DNA from: Halobellus salinus
GTDB lineage: Archaea > Halobacteriota > Halobacteria > Halobacteriales > Haloferacaceae
NCBI RefSeq assembly: GCF_014646875.1
Contig: NZ_BMOC01000008.1
Span: 1-64,000 of the forward strand
Length of the DNA: 64,000 nt
Direction of reading: 5' to 3'
This document shows, one piece after another, positions 52,818 to 62,912 of this stretch; the first letter of the stretch is position 1; every line of letters begins with the position of its first letter. Position numbers and translations under genes: made by a program. The notes below the pieces were generated by a model. The model ran no database searches. It was not told the DNA's origin and saw only the letters and a list, made by a program, of their open reading frames with translations.

Positions 52818-53252
52818 ATGGATGATCCGACCGACCCGTACGACCTCAGGCGGTTTGTCGACGCCCAAGAGCCGGTCATGTCGCAAGTGAAAGACGAACT
52901 GCGAGCGGAACGGAAGCGCAGCCACTGGATGTGGTTCATTTTCCCGCAGGTCGAGGGACTCGGCAGCAGCCGGATGGCCCGGCGGTACGCGGTCGCCTCG
53001 CGCGGCGAGGCCGACGCGTACCTGAGACACCCGGTGTTGGGCCCCCGGCTCCGGGAGTGCACGGAGCTGGCGAACGGGATCGACGCGCGCTCTGCGACCG
53101 AGGTGTTCGGGTCGCCCGACGACAGGAAGTTCCGGTCGTCGATGACGCTGTTCGAGGCGGTCGCAGACGACCCGGCCCCGTTCGAGACGGCGCTGGAGCG
53201 GTACTACGGCGGCGACCGCGACGAGAAGACGCTCCAGTTCCTCGGGGAGTAA
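52818..53252 (+). CDS. DUF1810 family protein
   Basis: 144 residues from MDDPTDPYDLRRFVDAQEPV. DUF1810 signature: YDLRRFVDAQ near the N-terminus, KRSHWMWFIFPQVEGLGSSR (about 33-52), and the end DEKTLQFLGE. Occurs in bacteria and archaea, often stress- or calpastatin-annotated in databases; the function is unknown. Probably acquired from bacteria at some point, but base composition matches its neighbours. Separate from DUF373 by 86 bp. Confidence 0.88.
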   Translation: MDDPTDPYDLRRFVDAQEPVMSQVKDELRAERKRSHWMWFIFPQVEGLGSSRMARRYAVASRGEADAYLRHPVLGPRLRECTELANGIDARSATEVFGSPDDRKFRSSMTLFEAVADDPAPFETALERYYGGDRDEKTLQFLGE

Positions 53253-53311
53253 CGGGACGGCGAATAGCGTGAGCAGCGAGACCTGGATAGCTACGCCGGC
53301 GGCAGCGTGGG

Positions 53312-53506
53312 CTACGACACCCCCGCGCGGTACTCGCCGTGTTTGACCCCGATGGCGGCACAGACCGCGCCGAAGACGAGCATCGACGGGGCCACCATTG
53401 TGAGCACGATGTTCACGGGCATCACACGCAATGCGACCAGAGCGGCGGTCCCGGCGGCAACCAACGCGATCAGGGCGCCGGCAGTCGTGGGAAGGCTGAA
53501 CGCCAT
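53312..53506 (-). CDS. Tiny two-helix membrane protein
   Basis: 64 residues, nearly all hydrophobic: TTAGALIALVAAGTAALVAL and VNIVLTMVAPSMLVFGAVCA, then a short polar end EYRAGVS. Haloarchaea-specific, perhaps DUF7333 (recall). Divergent from the prkA operon. Confidence 0.65.
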   Translation of the reverse strand: MAFSLPTTAGALIALVAAGTAALVALRVMPVNIVLTMVAPSMLVFGAVCAAIGVKHGEYRAGVS

Positions 53507-53838
53507 ACGGGTCCATTTTGGGGCCCAGGTGTCAAATCTGTTGTTGCCGCGGGGCGGGGGACGCTGGTCCGGCAGACCCGACCTGTCCGGAGGTGGGCGT
53601 TGCCGGTCACCGCAAGAAGGCTTATGTGTGCGTGTCCCTCACACACTTTCAGTCTCGGTCAATCGGATCGAGCGACTGTCCGCGCGCACTGTCCGCCGGG
53701 GTTCGATGTTCTGTTGGTCCACGCCGTCACGTCGCCGTCGCACTGTGCGCCGCGGTCGACCCGTTCGGTCTCCACTCGCGTGGGGGCAAGGCGGAAACCG
53801 CACCACGGAGTGGGAGTCGCTCCCCGAGACCCACAACA
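53507..53838 (+). promoter_or_regulatory. Promoter and long leader of the prkA operon
   Basis: 332 bp before the prkA ATG (53839). AAGGCTTATGTGTG at 53614-53627 is TATA-like, which would leave a leader of about 190 nt. Other AT-poor stretches show no gene. The left part must also hold the promoter of the minus-strand membrane protein (start 53506). Confidence 0.4.
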
Positions 53839-55908
53839 ATGAACGGTGACAGAGCAACCCTCGAATCACTCAGTCGGCAGTACAAGGAGTCGGTGCCCGA
53901 AGACCTCCGGGAGGCGAAGTCCTTCGAGTGGTATCTCGACGCAGTCTACGAGGACCCTCGGACCACCCGGAACGCACACCAGCGCGTCGCGGATATGTTC
54001 GACCACTACGGGACCGACTACGACGAGGACGCCGGCGTGGTGGAGTACCGAATGGCCTCGGAGGACCCGCTCCACGACGGCGAAAACACCTTCTACGGAC
54101 GGGAGATCCACGAGTCGATCCACGAGTTCGTCAACAAGGTGAAATCCGGCGCCCGGGGATTGGGCCCGCAAAAGCGGATCAAACTCCTCTTGGGTCCGGT
54201 CGGGTCGGGGAAGTCGCATTTCGATTGGATGGTGCGGCGGTACTTCGAGGACTACACCGCGACCGACGCCGGGCGGATGTACACGTTCCGGTGGACCGAC
54301 CTCGGAGACGTCATCCGGGACCAAGACCCCGAGGACGACACCGTGGTCTCCCCGATGAACCAGGATCCGTTGGTACTCCTGCCGCAAGAGCAACGCGACG
54401 GCGTGCTCGAGCGGCTCAACGAGGATTTGGACGCCCCCTACACGATCCGGAACGACCAGACGCTCGACCCCGCCTCGGAGTTCTACCTCGATTCGCTTCT
54501 GGCGCACTACGACGACGACCTGCAAGCCGTCCTGGAGAACCACATCGAAGTCATCCGGCTGGTCGCCTCCGAGAACAAACGGCAGTGCGTCGAGACCTTC
54601 GAGCCGAAGGACAAGAAGAATCAAGACGAAACCGAACTCACCGGGGATGTCAACTACTCGAAGCTGGCGATCTACGGCGAGTCGGACCCCCGTGCGTTCG
54701 ACTACGCCGGCGCGTTCTGCAACGCCAACCGGGGGCTGTTCTCCGGTGAGGAGCTGTTGAAACTCCAGCGGGAGTTCCTGTATGATTTCCTGCACGCCTC
54801 CCAGGAGCAGACGATCAAACCGAAGAATAACCCCCGGATCGACATCGATCAGGTGATCGTCGGCCGGACGAACATGCCCGAATACAGGGAGAAAAAGGGC
54901 GACGAGAAGATGGAGGCGTTCAACGACCGCACCAAGCGGATCGACTTCCCGTACGTCTTAGAGTACGACGAGGAAGCCGAGATCTACCGGAAGATGCTTC
55001 GGAACGCCGACGTGCCGGACATGCACATCGAGCCGCACGCGCTTGAGATGGCGGGGCTGTTCGGTGTGCTCACCCGGGTCGCCGACCCCGACGGGGGAGT
55101 CTCACTGGTTCAGAAGGCGAAGGCGTATAACGGAGAAATCGACGAGAGCGACGACATCGACGCCCGGAAACTCCGGGAGAACGGCGAGGAGTCCGCGGAC
55201 ATCGGCGAGGGGATGGACGGCGTCTCAGCGCGGTTCATCGGCGACGAGATCGCCGAGGCGATCATGGACTCCACGCACCGCGGCCGGTCGTACCTCTCGC
55301 CGCTGTCGGTGTTTTCGCATTTCGAGGCCAACCTCGAGAACCACGGGTCGATCCCCGAGGACAACGTCGAGCGGTACTACCGCTACCTCGAACTCGTTCG
55401 GGAGGAGTACAAAGAGCGCGCCATCGAGGACGTTCGCCACGCCCTGGCGTACGATCTCGAGGAGATCCAGCGCCAGGGTGAGAAGTACATGGACCACGTT
55501 ATGGCGTACATCGACGACGACACCGTCGAGGACGAACTCACCGGCCGCGAGCAGGAACCGGACGAGACGTTCCTCCGGTCGGTCGAGGAGAAACTCGAGA
55601 TCCCCGAGGACCGGAAAAACGACTTCCGTCAGGAGGTGTCAAACTGGGTCTCCAGACGCGCTCGGGACGGCACCTCCTTCGACCCGCAGGACAACGACCG
55701 GCTGCGGCGGGCGTTAGAACGGAAGCTCTGGGAGGACAAAAAGCACAACATCAATTTCTCGGCGCTGGTGAGTGCGAACGAACTCGACGACGACGAACGC
55801 AGCGCGTGGATCGACGCCTTGGTGAACCAGGGCTACTCCCCGGAGGGCGCGCGGGAGGTGCTCGAGTTCGCGGGCGCCGAGGTCGCAAAGAGCGAACTGG
55901 AAGGGTGA
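53839..55908 (+). CDS. prkA: PrkA family serine protein kinase
   Basis: 689 residues. PrkA AAA+ core: YGREIHESIHEFVNKVKSGA then LLLGPVGSGKSHFDWMVRRY (about 126-145, Walker A). Regions FSGEELLKLQREFLYDFLHA and the helical C-terminal kinase-like domain (400-689) follow. In E. coli YeaG (PrkA) works with YeaH and YcgB (SpoVR) in nitrogen- and stationary-phase stress. Operon with a second prkA, yeaH and spoVR; all four genes are on the same strand with gaps of 7, -10 and 19 bp. Long leader, see the promoter entry. Confidence 0.92.
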   Translation: MNGDRATLESLSRQYKESVPEDLREAKSFEWYLDAVYEDPRTTRNAHQRVADMFDHYGTDYDEDAGVVEYRMASEDPLHDGENTFYGREIHESIHEFVNKVKSGARGLGPQKRIKLLLGPVGSGKSHFDWMVRRYFEDYTATDAGRMYTFRWTDLGDVIRDQDPEDDTVVSPMNQDPLVLLPQEQRDGVLERLNEDLDAPYTIRNDQTLDPASEFYLDSLLAHYDDDLQAVLENHIEVIRLVASENKRQCVETFEPKDKKNQDETELTGDVNYSKLAIYGESDPRAFDYAGAFCNANRGLFSGEELLKLQREFLYDFLHASQEQTIKPKNNPRIDIDQVIVGRTNMPEYREKKGDEKMEAFNDRTKRIDFPYVLEYDEEAEIYRKMLRNADVPDMHIEPHALEMAGLFGVLTRVADPDGGVSLVQKAKAYNGEIDESDDIDARKLRENGEESADIGEGMDGVSARFIGDEIAEAIMDSTHRGRSYLSPLSVFSHFEANLENHGSIPEDNVERYYRYLELVREEYKERAIEDVRHALAYDLEEIQRQGEKYMDHVMAYIDDDTVEDELTGREQEPDETFLRSVEEKLEIPEDRKNDFRQEVSNWVSRRARDGTSFDPQDNDRLRRALERKLWEDKKHNINFSALVSANELDDDERSAWIDALVNQGYSPEGAREVLEFAGAEVAKSELEG

Positions 55909-55915
55909 TGACGCG

Positions 55916-58213
55916 ATGACTTCCAGCCCCGCGTCGAACCCGGCCCGCGAGTACGTCGACGCCGCCGACGACCACCTCCGCGGCACCTACGAGGAGCCGA
56001 TGAGCCTCGCGGAGTACGTCGACAGGGTGTTCGAACGGCCGTCGATCGCGGCCCACGCCTCGAAATACCTCCTCGACGCCATCGAGTCGATGGGGACGAG
56101 AACGGTCCTAGAGGAAGGCGAGACCAGGGAGCGGTACCGGTTCTTCGACGACCCCGAAAACGACGGCGAACACGCCGTTCTCGGCAACACTGAGGTCCTG
56201 AACCGGTTCGTCAACGACCTCCGGACTATCGCGGCCGAGCGCGGCAAATCGGAGAAGATCCTGTGGTTCGACGGTCCCACGGCGACGGGGAAGTCAGAGC
56301 TCAAGCGGTGTCTGGTCAACGGGCTGCGGGCGTACTCGACGACTGAGGCGGGCCGGCGCTACACTGTGGAGTGGAACGTCACCGCCGCCGACGACACCCG
56401 CGGGCTCTCCTACGGCGGGGAGACAACCGGGAGCGACCGGGACTCGGACTGGTACGAGAGCCCGGTCCAGTCGCACCCGCTGTCGGTGTTCCCCGCCGAC
56501 GTGCGCGAGGAACTCCTGGCCGAACTCAACGACGCCTCCGGCGACCACGTCCCGGTGACGGTGGGCGGGGAACTCGATCCCTTCTCCCGGGAGGCGTACG
56601 ACCACCTCGAGGAGCTCTACCGTCGAAACGGCACCCACGACCTGTTCTCGGCGGTCACAGACTCCTCGCACCTCCGGGTAAAAAACTACGTCGTCGATGT
56701 CGGCCGGGGGATCGGCGTTCTCCACTCCGAGGACGACGGCACGCCCAAAGAGCGGCTGGTGGGGTCGTGGATGCCGGGAATGTTGCGCGAACTCGACTCC
56801 CGCGGCCGGAAGAATCCCCAGGCGTTCAGCTACGACGGGGTGCTCTCGCAGGGCAACGGGCTGCTCACGGTTGTCGAGGACGCCGCCCAGCACGCCGACC
56901 TGCTCCGGAAGCTCCTGAACGTCTCAGACGAGGGCCGGGTAAAACTCGACAAGGCGGTCGGTATGGACGTCGACACCCAACTGCTGATCATCTCGAACCC
57001 CGACCTCGACGCCGAACTCGACCAGTACGCCGACAGAAACGGCCGCGATCCGCTGAAGGCGCTGAAGCGCCGGCTCGACAAACACGAGTTCCGGTACCTC
57101 ACCAACGTCTCCTTGGAGGCGCAGTTGATCCGTCGGGAGCTCACTGACGAGACCGCAGTCTGGGACATCGAGAGCGAGGACGAACTCGACAGGCGGGTCC
57201 GCGCGCCGCTCGTGGCCGACATCCGGGGGAGCGACGGGACGGTTCGGACCCGGGAGCTCGCGCCTCACACCGTCGAGGCCGCCGCGATGTACAGCGTGCT
57301 CACCAGACTCGACGGCGAGGACGTGCCCGCTGGCTACGACCTCCTCGACAAGGCGCTGTTGTTCGATCACGGCCACATCCAGGAGGGCGACACCCGGGTC
57401 ACGATCGATGACATCGGGTTCGAGGGCGTCGACGAGGGGATCCACGGGATCCCGGTGACGTACACGCGCGACATCATCGCGGACCGGCTCCACGAGGAGA
57501 CCGATCGGTGGCACCCCGACCTTGACGTCGGCAGCGTGGTGCTTCCCGGCGATGTGCTCGACGCGATGGCCGAGGGGCTGCCGGACGCGCCGGTGTTCTC
57601 CCGTTCCGAGCGCGCGGAGTACGAAGAGCGGGTGACGCTCGCGAAAGAGCACGCGCTCGACAGACAGGAAGCCGACGTGTTGGCGGCGCTTCTGGCGGAT
57701 CGGTCGGTCGACCGGGAGACGGTCGGAGAGTACGTTGAGCACGTGTACGCGTGGGACGGCGACGAGAAGGTTGACACCGCGCGTGGGCCGGTCGACCCTG
57801 ACCCCCTGCTCGTGAAGCTGTTTGAGACCGAACAGCTCGGGCGGTTCGACGACGACGACTACCTGGGCAATCAACCCACCGAGAGGGTGAAAACGTTCCG
57901 CCGGGAGAAGGTCATCACCGCGTTGAACCGCTACGCGTGGCGGAACCGCGACGAGGGGTTCACCGTCGACGACGTGGATCTCTCGGCGATCCCGGTGATC
58001 CGCTCGGTGCTTGACACCAACGACTGGGACGACGTCCGGCGGCTCTACGAGGACTTCGACCCAACACAGTGGGACGACCCCCCGGAGAACACCGAGACCG
58101 AGCGATTGAAGACGCAGACGATCGACGAACTCGTCGATCGCGGGTACACCCCCGCGTCGGCGGAGCTCACCAGCCGCGCGGTGATGCGGGAGGTGCGTCA
58201 CCGATGGGACTGA
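55916..58213 (+). CDS. Second PrkA-like protein kinase, divergent paralogue
   Basis: 765 residues. Same architecture as the first Prk[41 protein letters not shown] (Walker A, about 110-118) and a C-terminal helical domain. It differs in a longer linker and in residues around the catalytic part. Archaeal PrkA pairs are known from haloarchaea and may form hetero-oligomers (inference). Its last codons overlap the yeaH start by 10 bp. Confidence 0.88.
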   Translation: MTSSPASNPAREYVDAADDHLRGTYEEPMSLAEYVDRVFERPSIAAHASKYLLDAIESMGTRTVLEEGETRERYRFFDDPENDGEHAVLGNTEVLNRFVNDLRTIAAERGKSEKILWFDGPTATGKSELKRCLVNGLRAYSTTEAGRRYTVEWNVTAADDTRGLSYGGETTGSDRDSDWYESPVQSHPLSVFPADVREELLAELNDASGDHVPVTVGGELDPFSREAYDHLEELYRRNGTHDLFSAVTDSSHLRVKNYVVDVGRGIGVLHSEDDGTPKERLVGSWMPGMLRELDSRGRKNPQAFSYDGVLSQGNGLLTVVEDAAQHADLLRKLLNVSDEGRVKLDKAVGMDVDTQLLIISNPDLDAELDQYADRNGRDPLKALKRRLDKHEFRYLTNVSLEAQLIRRELTDETAVWDIESEDELDRRVRAPLVADIRGSDGTVRTRELAPHTVEAAAMYSVLTRLDGEDVPAGYDLLDKALLFDHGHIQEGDTRVTIDDIGFEGVDEGIHGIPVTYTRDIIADRLHEETDRWHPDLDVGSVVLPGDVLDAMAEGLPDAPVFSRSERAEYEERVTLAKEHALDRQEADVLAALLADRSVDRETVGEYVEHVYAWDGDEKVDTARGPVDPDPLLVKLFETEQLGRFDDDDYLGNQPTERVKTFRREKVITALNRYAWRNRDEGFTVDDVDLSAIPVIRSVLDTNDWDDVRRLYEDFDPTQWDDPPENTETERLKTQTIDELVDRGYTPASAELTSRAVMREVRHRWD

Positions 58214-59559
58214 GAGAGGATCTCGAACGCTTCCGGGAGGTCGGCGAGGAGCGCCGCCAGGATCTGGAGGAGTTCATTCAGTACGGCGACCTCAGCGGGT
58301 CCGATTCCGACCGGATCGAGATCCCGATCAAGGTGGTCGACCTGCCCGAGTTCACTTACGATCAACTCGACCGCGGCGGCGTCGGCCAGGGCCAGGGCGG
58401 CACGCCCGACGTGGGCCAGCCGATCGGCGAGCCCGAACCCGGTGAGGCCGACGACGACGGCGACGAGGCGGGCGAACCCGGCGAGGAAGGCGGCGAGCAC
58501 GGCCACTACGAGATGGATCCCGAGGAGTTCGCCGAGGAACTCGACGAGGCGCTGGGGTTGGACCTCGAACCCAAGGGCAAGGAGGTCATAGAGGAGATCG
58601 AGGGCGACTTCACCGACGTCACGCGCACCGGCCCCAACTCCACACTGGATTTCGAGCGGCTGTTCAAACAAGGGCTCAAGCGGAAGCTCGCAACCGACTT
58701 CGACGAGGGGTTCGTCCGCGAGGCCATGAGAGTCGCCGGCGAGACGCCGAAGTCGGTCTACCAATGGTGTCGCGAGAAGCGGATCCTCGTGTCGCTGTCG
58801 TGGATCGACGCCGAGTGGGACGACATCCCCGACGACGAGCGGAGCCGGTGGAGGTCGTTCGCTGAGATGGAGCGGGAGGTCGACCGCGACAGCGCGGCCC
58901 GGCGGCTCCGCCGGGAGGGGATCGAGCAGATCCCGTTCCGCCGGGACGACGAGCGGTACCGCCACCCCGAGATCGAGGAGGAAAAACGGAGAAACGTGGT
59001 TGTTGTCAACATCCGCGACGTGTCGGGGTCGATGCGGGAGACCAAACGCGAACTCGTCGAGCGGACGTTCACGCCGCTGGACTGGTATCTCCAGGGGAAA
59101 TACGACAACGCGGAGTTCGTCTACATCGCCCACGACGCCGACGCGTGGGAGGTCGACCGCGAGGAGTTCTTCGGGATCCGCTCGGGCGGCGGCACCAGGA
59201 TCTCCAGCGCGTACGAACTCGCGGGGGAGATCCTGGACGAGGCGTACCCCTGGTCGGAGTGGAACCGCTACGTGTTCGCCGCGGGCGACTCCGAGAACTC
59301 CTCGAACGACACCACAGAGAACGTGATCCCCCTGATGGAAGGGATCGACGCCAACCGACACGCCTACGTCGAGACGCAGCCGGGGGGCACCGCGATCAAC
59401 GCGACCCACGCCGAGGAGGTCGAACGCGCGTTCGACGGGGACGACGGCGTGGTCGTCGCGTCGGTGGGCGCGCCCGATGATGTGACCGACGCCATCTACC
59501 AGATCCTCCGGTCGCCGTCCGCGGAGCGGGCGACGACGCCGGACGCACCGGGACCGTGA
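58204..59559 (+). CDS. yeaH: YeaH/YhbH family protein (DUF444)
   Basis: 451 residues from [20 protein letters not shown]. Von Willebrand A-like domain in the C-terminal half: [20 protein letters not shown] (about 270-289) is a MIDAS DxSxS motif. Gly/Glu-rich acidic linker [20 protein letters not shown] lies near 60-100. Member of the PrkA-YeaH-SpoVR trio, in which it acts with the kinase. Start overlaps the second prkA. Confidence 0.9.
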   Translation: MGLREDLERFREVGEERRQDLEEFIQYGDLSGSDSDRIEIPIKVVDLPEFTYDQLDRGGVGQGQGGTPDVGQPIGEPEPGEADDDGDEAGEPGEEGGEHGHYEMDPEEFAEELDEALGLDLEPKGKEVIEEIEGDFTDVTRTGPNSTLDFERLFKQGLKRKLATDFDEGFVREAMRVAGETPKSVYQWCREKRILVSLSWIDAEWDDIPDDERSRWRSFAEMEREVDRDSAARRLRREGIEQIPFRRDDERYRHPEIEEEKRRNVVVVNIRDVSGSMRETKRELVERTFTPLDWYLQGKYDNAEFVYIAHDADAWEVDREEFFGIRSGGGTRISSAYELAGEILDEAYPWSEWNRYVFAAGDSENSSNDTTENVIPLMEGIDANRHAYVETQPGGTAINATHAEEVERAFDGDDGVVVASVGAPDDVTDAIYQILRSPSAERATTPDAPGP

Positions 59560-59578
59560 CCACACCACACCACAGACC

Positions 59579-61594
59579 ATGACCGAACGACTACGACGTT
59601 TCAGGCGGACAGCACGCGCGGAGGCCGATCGGCTCGAGGAGCCGGTGGCGGAGGCCGCCGCCCTCGCCCGGAAGCTCGGGCTCGACCCGTACCCGGTGAA
59701 CTACTGGGTGGTCGACCACGACGAAATGAACCAGCTCATCGCCTACGGCGGGTTCCAGCACCGGTACCCCCACTGGCGGTGGGGCATGACCTACGACCGC
59801 CAGCGGAAGCAGGACCAGTTCGGGATGGGGAAGGCGTTCGAGATCGTCAACAACGACGACCCCAGCCACGCGTTCCTCCAGGAGTCGAACTCGCTGGCGG
59901 ACCAGAAGGCGGTCATCACCCACGTCGAAGGTCACGCCGACTTCTTCCGGAACAACGAGTGGTTCAGTCGCTTCTCGGGCGATCGCGAACTCGACGCCGC
60001 GGCGATGCTGGAGCGCCACGCCGAGACCATCCAACGATACATTGACGACGCCGACATCGACCGCGAGGACGTCGAGCGGTTCGTCGACGCGGTGACCTGT
60101 CTGGAGGACACCATCGACCAGCACCGGCCGCTCTCGGACGACCCCGACACCGAACGGGTCGAGCCGGCAGACCTCCGCAAGCGGCTCGACGGCATAGACC
60201 TCTCGGCGGACGTGAAAGGCGAGGTCTTCGACGACGAGTGGCTCGACCAGCTCGCGGAGTCGGAGGCCGCGGCCGCGGATCTCGACCGCCCGCGAACGGA
60301 CGTGTTAGGCTTTCTCAGCGAGCACGGGATGGTCTACGACGACGACGCCGGTGAAGCCGCCGAGATGGAGTCGTGGCAGAAGGACGTGCTCGATATCCTC
60401 CGACGGGAAGCGTACTACTTCGCGCCCCAGAAGATGACGAAGGTCATGAACGAGGGGTGGGCGGCCCTGTGGGAGTCGCTCATGATGGGCGAGGAACGCT
60501 TCGCCGGCACCGACGAGTTCCTCACCTACGCCGACCACCAAGCGCGGGTGTTGGGGTCGCCGGGAATGAACCCCTACAAACTCGGGAAGGAACTGTGGGA
60601 GTACGTCGAGAACACCGAGAACCGCCGGGCGGTGGCCGAGACGCTCCTCCGTGTCGAGGGGATCACCTGGCGGAACTTCCACGACACGGTCGATTTCGAC
60701 CGGGTGCAGTCGCTTCTGGAGCCCGCACCCGAGATCGACGCGATCCGCAGCGACACGCTAGAGGACCTCACTGCGCTGCCCGACGACGACCCACGGGTCG
60801 ACTGGGAGACGCTCGACCGGGCGCTGTCCGAGCCGGACGCCGTCGGCGTCGACCGGTATCCGTGGAAGGTGTTGACATACGAGGGGCTGGCCGAACGCCA
60901 CTTCTCGCTGGTGAAGCCGCAAAACAGGGGGTTCCTCCGGGGGATCCAGCGGTCGGAGCTCGAACAGCTGTCCAGGTACATGTTTGACGATAACAAGTAC
61001 GCGGACATCGAGGCCGCGATCGCGGACGTCGACCGGACCGCCGGGTGGGACCGGATGCGGGCGGTCAGGGAGAGCCACAACGACGTGACGTTCGTTGACG
61101 CGTTCCTCTCCCGGGAGTTCGTGACGGACAACGACTACTTCACCTACGAGTACACCCGGTCGACCGGCGACTTCCGGGTGGCCTCGACCGACCCCGACGA
61201 CGTGAAAAAGAAACTGCTGTTGCAGTTCACCAACTTCGGCAAGCCCACGATCGCCGTGTTCGACGACAACTTCGAGAACAGGGGTGAACTCCTCTTGGGC
61301 CACCGCTACAACGGCATTATGCTCGACATCAACGAGGCTCGCGACGTCGTAAAGCGGGTCCACGACCTGTGGGGGCGGCCGGTGAACCTGATGACGATCC
61401 GGAAGGACTACGACGACCACGAAGTCGAGGTGGCGCGGCGCCGCAATCGAGAGCCTGAGCCGACCGAGCACGGCGTCCGGATCCGGTACGACGGCGACTC
61501 CTTTTCGGAGTCCGACCTCGACCCCGAGTTGGAAGAACGGATCCAGGCGTCCGACGTCGACTACGACACGAAGCCCGACGAGTGGCTGTCGTAG
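59579..61594 (+). CDS. spoVR: SpoVR family protein
   Basis: 671 residues. SpoVR family (E. coli YcgB). ARKLGLDPYPVNYWVVDHDE (about 30-49) and LAYGGFQHRYPHWRWGM-type block (GGFQHRYPHWRWGMTY) are diagnostic; EGHADFFRNNEWF and QESNSLADQKAVITHVEGHA lie near 100-125 and may coordinate metal. The C-terminal end is charged. Fourth gene of the stress operon, role in spore cortex in Bacillus but unknown in archaea. Confidence 0.92.
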   Translation: MTERLRRFRRTARAEADRLEEPVAEAAALARKLGLDPYPVNYWVVDHDEMNQLIAYGGFQHRYPHWRWGMTYDRQRKQDQFGMGKAFEIVNNDDPSHAFLQESNSLADQKAVITHVEGHADFFRNNEWFSRFSGDRELDAAAMLERHAETIQRYIDDADIDREDVERFVDAVTCLEDTIDQHRPLSDDPDTERVEPADLRKRLDGIDLSADVKGEVFDDEWLDQLAESEAAAADLDRPRTDVLGFLSEHGMVYDDDAGEAAEMESWQKDVLDILRREAYYFAPQKMTKVMNEGWAALWESLMMGEERFAGTDEFLTYADHQARVLGSPGMNPYKLGKELWEYVENTENRRAVAETLLRVEGITWRNFHDTVDFDRVQSLLEPAPEIDAIRSDTLEDLTALPDDDPRVDWETLDRALSEPDAVGVDRYPWKVLTYEGLAERHFSLVKPQNRGFLRGIQRSELEQLSRYMFDDNKYADIEAAIADVDRTAGWDRMRAVRESHNDVTFVDAFLSREFVTDNDYFTYEYTRSTGDFRVASTDPDDVKKKLLLQFTNFGKPTIAVFDDNFENRGELLLGHRYNGIMLDINEARDVVKRVHDLWGRPVNLMTIRKDYDDHEVEVARRRNREPEPTEHGVRIRYDGDSFSESDLDPELEERIQASDVDYDTKPDEWLS

Positions 61595-61628
61595 TCGGCG
61601 TCGGTGGGGTCGGCCGGGAGGTCCCGTT

Positions 61629-61901
61629 CTACCGCCCGCCGGTCACGGGCGGGAACATCGCGAGTTCGTCGCCGTCGGCGACCGACTCTGTCGGGTCCGC
61701 CGGCGACCCGTTCCGCATCAGGTTCACGTCGTCGGCGATGGTGTCGCCGTCGAAGATCCGCTCCCGCAGCCCCGTTGACTCCGCGAGCAACGCGTCGATG
61801 GCGTCGCCGACGGTGCCGTCGGGGTCGACGGAGACAGTGTGTTCCCGCCCCTCCGCGACCTCGGCGAGGTCCGCGAACAGCCGCCAAGTGACCGTTCCCA
61901 T
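61629..61901 (-). CDS. SAMP1-like ubiquitin-fold (MoaD/ThiS) protein ending Gly-Gly-Arg
   Basis: 90 residues from MGTVTWRLFADLAEVAEGRE. Beta-grasp fold resembling H. volcanii SAMP1 (WKLFADLAEVAG... FPPVSGG, recall): RLFADLAEV, GTVGDAIDALLAE, RNGSPADPTESVADGDELAM and the end FPPVTGGR. SAMP1 modifies proteins and provides sulfur for molybdopterin synthesis; its C-terminal GG is adenylated. Here a final Arg follows GG, which must be cut off for either function unless the protein is inactive. Monocistronic, convergent with spoVR. Confidence 0.88.
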   Translation of the reverse strand: MGTVTWRLFADLAEVAEGREHTVSVDPDGTVGDAIDALLAESTGLRERIFDGDTIADDVNLMRNGSPADPTESVADGDELAMFPPVTGGR

Positions 61902-61924
61902 ACCCGTTCTCGCGCGTCGTTGGA

Positions 61925-61936
61925 GTTGATACTGTC
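61925..61936. other. Single TGATACTGTCGG end, possible third MITE/IS relic
   Basis: TGATACTGTCGG matches the left flank and first bases of the 78-bp MITEs, then diverges (TTGTGGGTGC). No matching right end was found within 200 bp. It lies just upstream of the SAMP1-like gene start (61901). Probably a decayed element; could be chance. Confidence 0.25.
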
Positions 61937-62172
61937 GGTTGTGGGTGCAGTCCGGGGTCGCCACCCCGTCGGTCGCTGGTAGCCCCACGGGTGACGGACG
62001 CCAGCGTCGGACCGCGTCGGGGGCCACCAGCCGCCTCCGGAGTCCACCCCGACCCCGGGGTGTGACTATGTACCGGTATAGTCCACTAGTAGCAAGCCAT
62101 TAATCCGTGCCGGAAGAACCGGCACGCACGAACGTCAGCCGCGGGCGACGCGGCGACACGACCGATCCGTCC

Positions 62173-62859
62173 ATGATCGAACCCCCTGCATTCAGCCCGG
62201 CCGTCGAACCGGGGCACGAACGAGTCGACAGCACCGCATACCGTGACATCTACGTCGTCGGCGACGTCCACGGAAGCCGGTCCGCGTTGGAAGCGTTGCT
62301 CGCGAGCCTCGATCCGGGCCCCGAAGACCTCGTCGTCTTCGTCGGCGACCTCGTCCGGAAGGGCCCCGACAGCCCTGGCGTGATCGATCTGGTCCGCGAC
62401 GACGACCGGCTGGTGAGCGTCCGCGGGAACAACGAACAGAAGATCGTCCGCGGCGACAAAGATCCCAGCTGGCTTCGGCACGGCGACCGGGCGTACTTCG
62501 AGTCGTTACCGATCGTCGTCTCGTTCGACGACGCCATTGTGGTCCACGGCGGCATCGACCCCGAGCGCGCGCTGACGACACACGCGGCCGAGGAGCTCCT
62601 GACGATGCGTGCGCCACACGGGTCGGGGTACGACGGTCCGTTTTGGTACGAGGACTACGACGGCCCCTACCGCGTGTTCTTCGGGCACACCGTCCACGAG
62701 CGCCCGGTGGAACGCGACCACGCGATCGGGCTCGACACCGGGTGCGTGTACGGCGGCCAGCTCACAGCCTACGACGACCGCCGCGGGGAGTTCGTCACAG
62801 TCGACCCGGCGACGACGCACCAGAGCCGCAGTGCAGAGAAGATCGCGCCGGTACCCTGA
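62173..62859 (+). CDS. Serine/threonine-phosphatase-like metallophosphoesterase
   Basis: 228 residues from the ATG at 62173. A GTG at 62107, with a GGTATAG box about 28 bases upstream, would give 22 more residues and cannot be excluded. Calcineurin-type phosphoesterase: YVVGDVHGSRSALEAL (D-x-H), VFVGDLVRKGPDSPGV (GD-x-x-x-G), VRGNNEQ (GN-(H/N)E), VVHGGIDP (H) and FFGHT. Similar to diadenosine tetraphosphatase/PrpE-like phosphatases. Substrate unknown; protein or dinucleotide. Confidence 0.85.
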   Translation: MIEPPAFSPAVEPGHERVDSTAYRDIYVVGDVHGSRSALEALLASLDPGPEDLVVFVGDLVRKGPDSPGVIDLVRDDDRLVSVRGNNEQKIVRGDKDPSWLRHGDRAYFESLPIVVSFDDAIVVHGGIDPERALTTHAAEELLTMRAPHGSGYDGPFWYEDYDGPYRVFFGHTVHERPVERDHAIGLDTGCVYGGQLTAYDDRRGEFVTVDPATTHQSRSAEKIAPVP

Positions 62860-62912
62860 GGCGGGTTGTCGGCGTCACCCTCCGTCGAAGGAGGACCCCG
62901 GCTTGGCCGCAA

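Noticed and set aside
53518-53838. 107-residue N-terminal extension of the first PrkA
   Set aside because: Cys/Arg/Pro-rich translation of the leader; the family starts near MNGDRATLESLSRQY.
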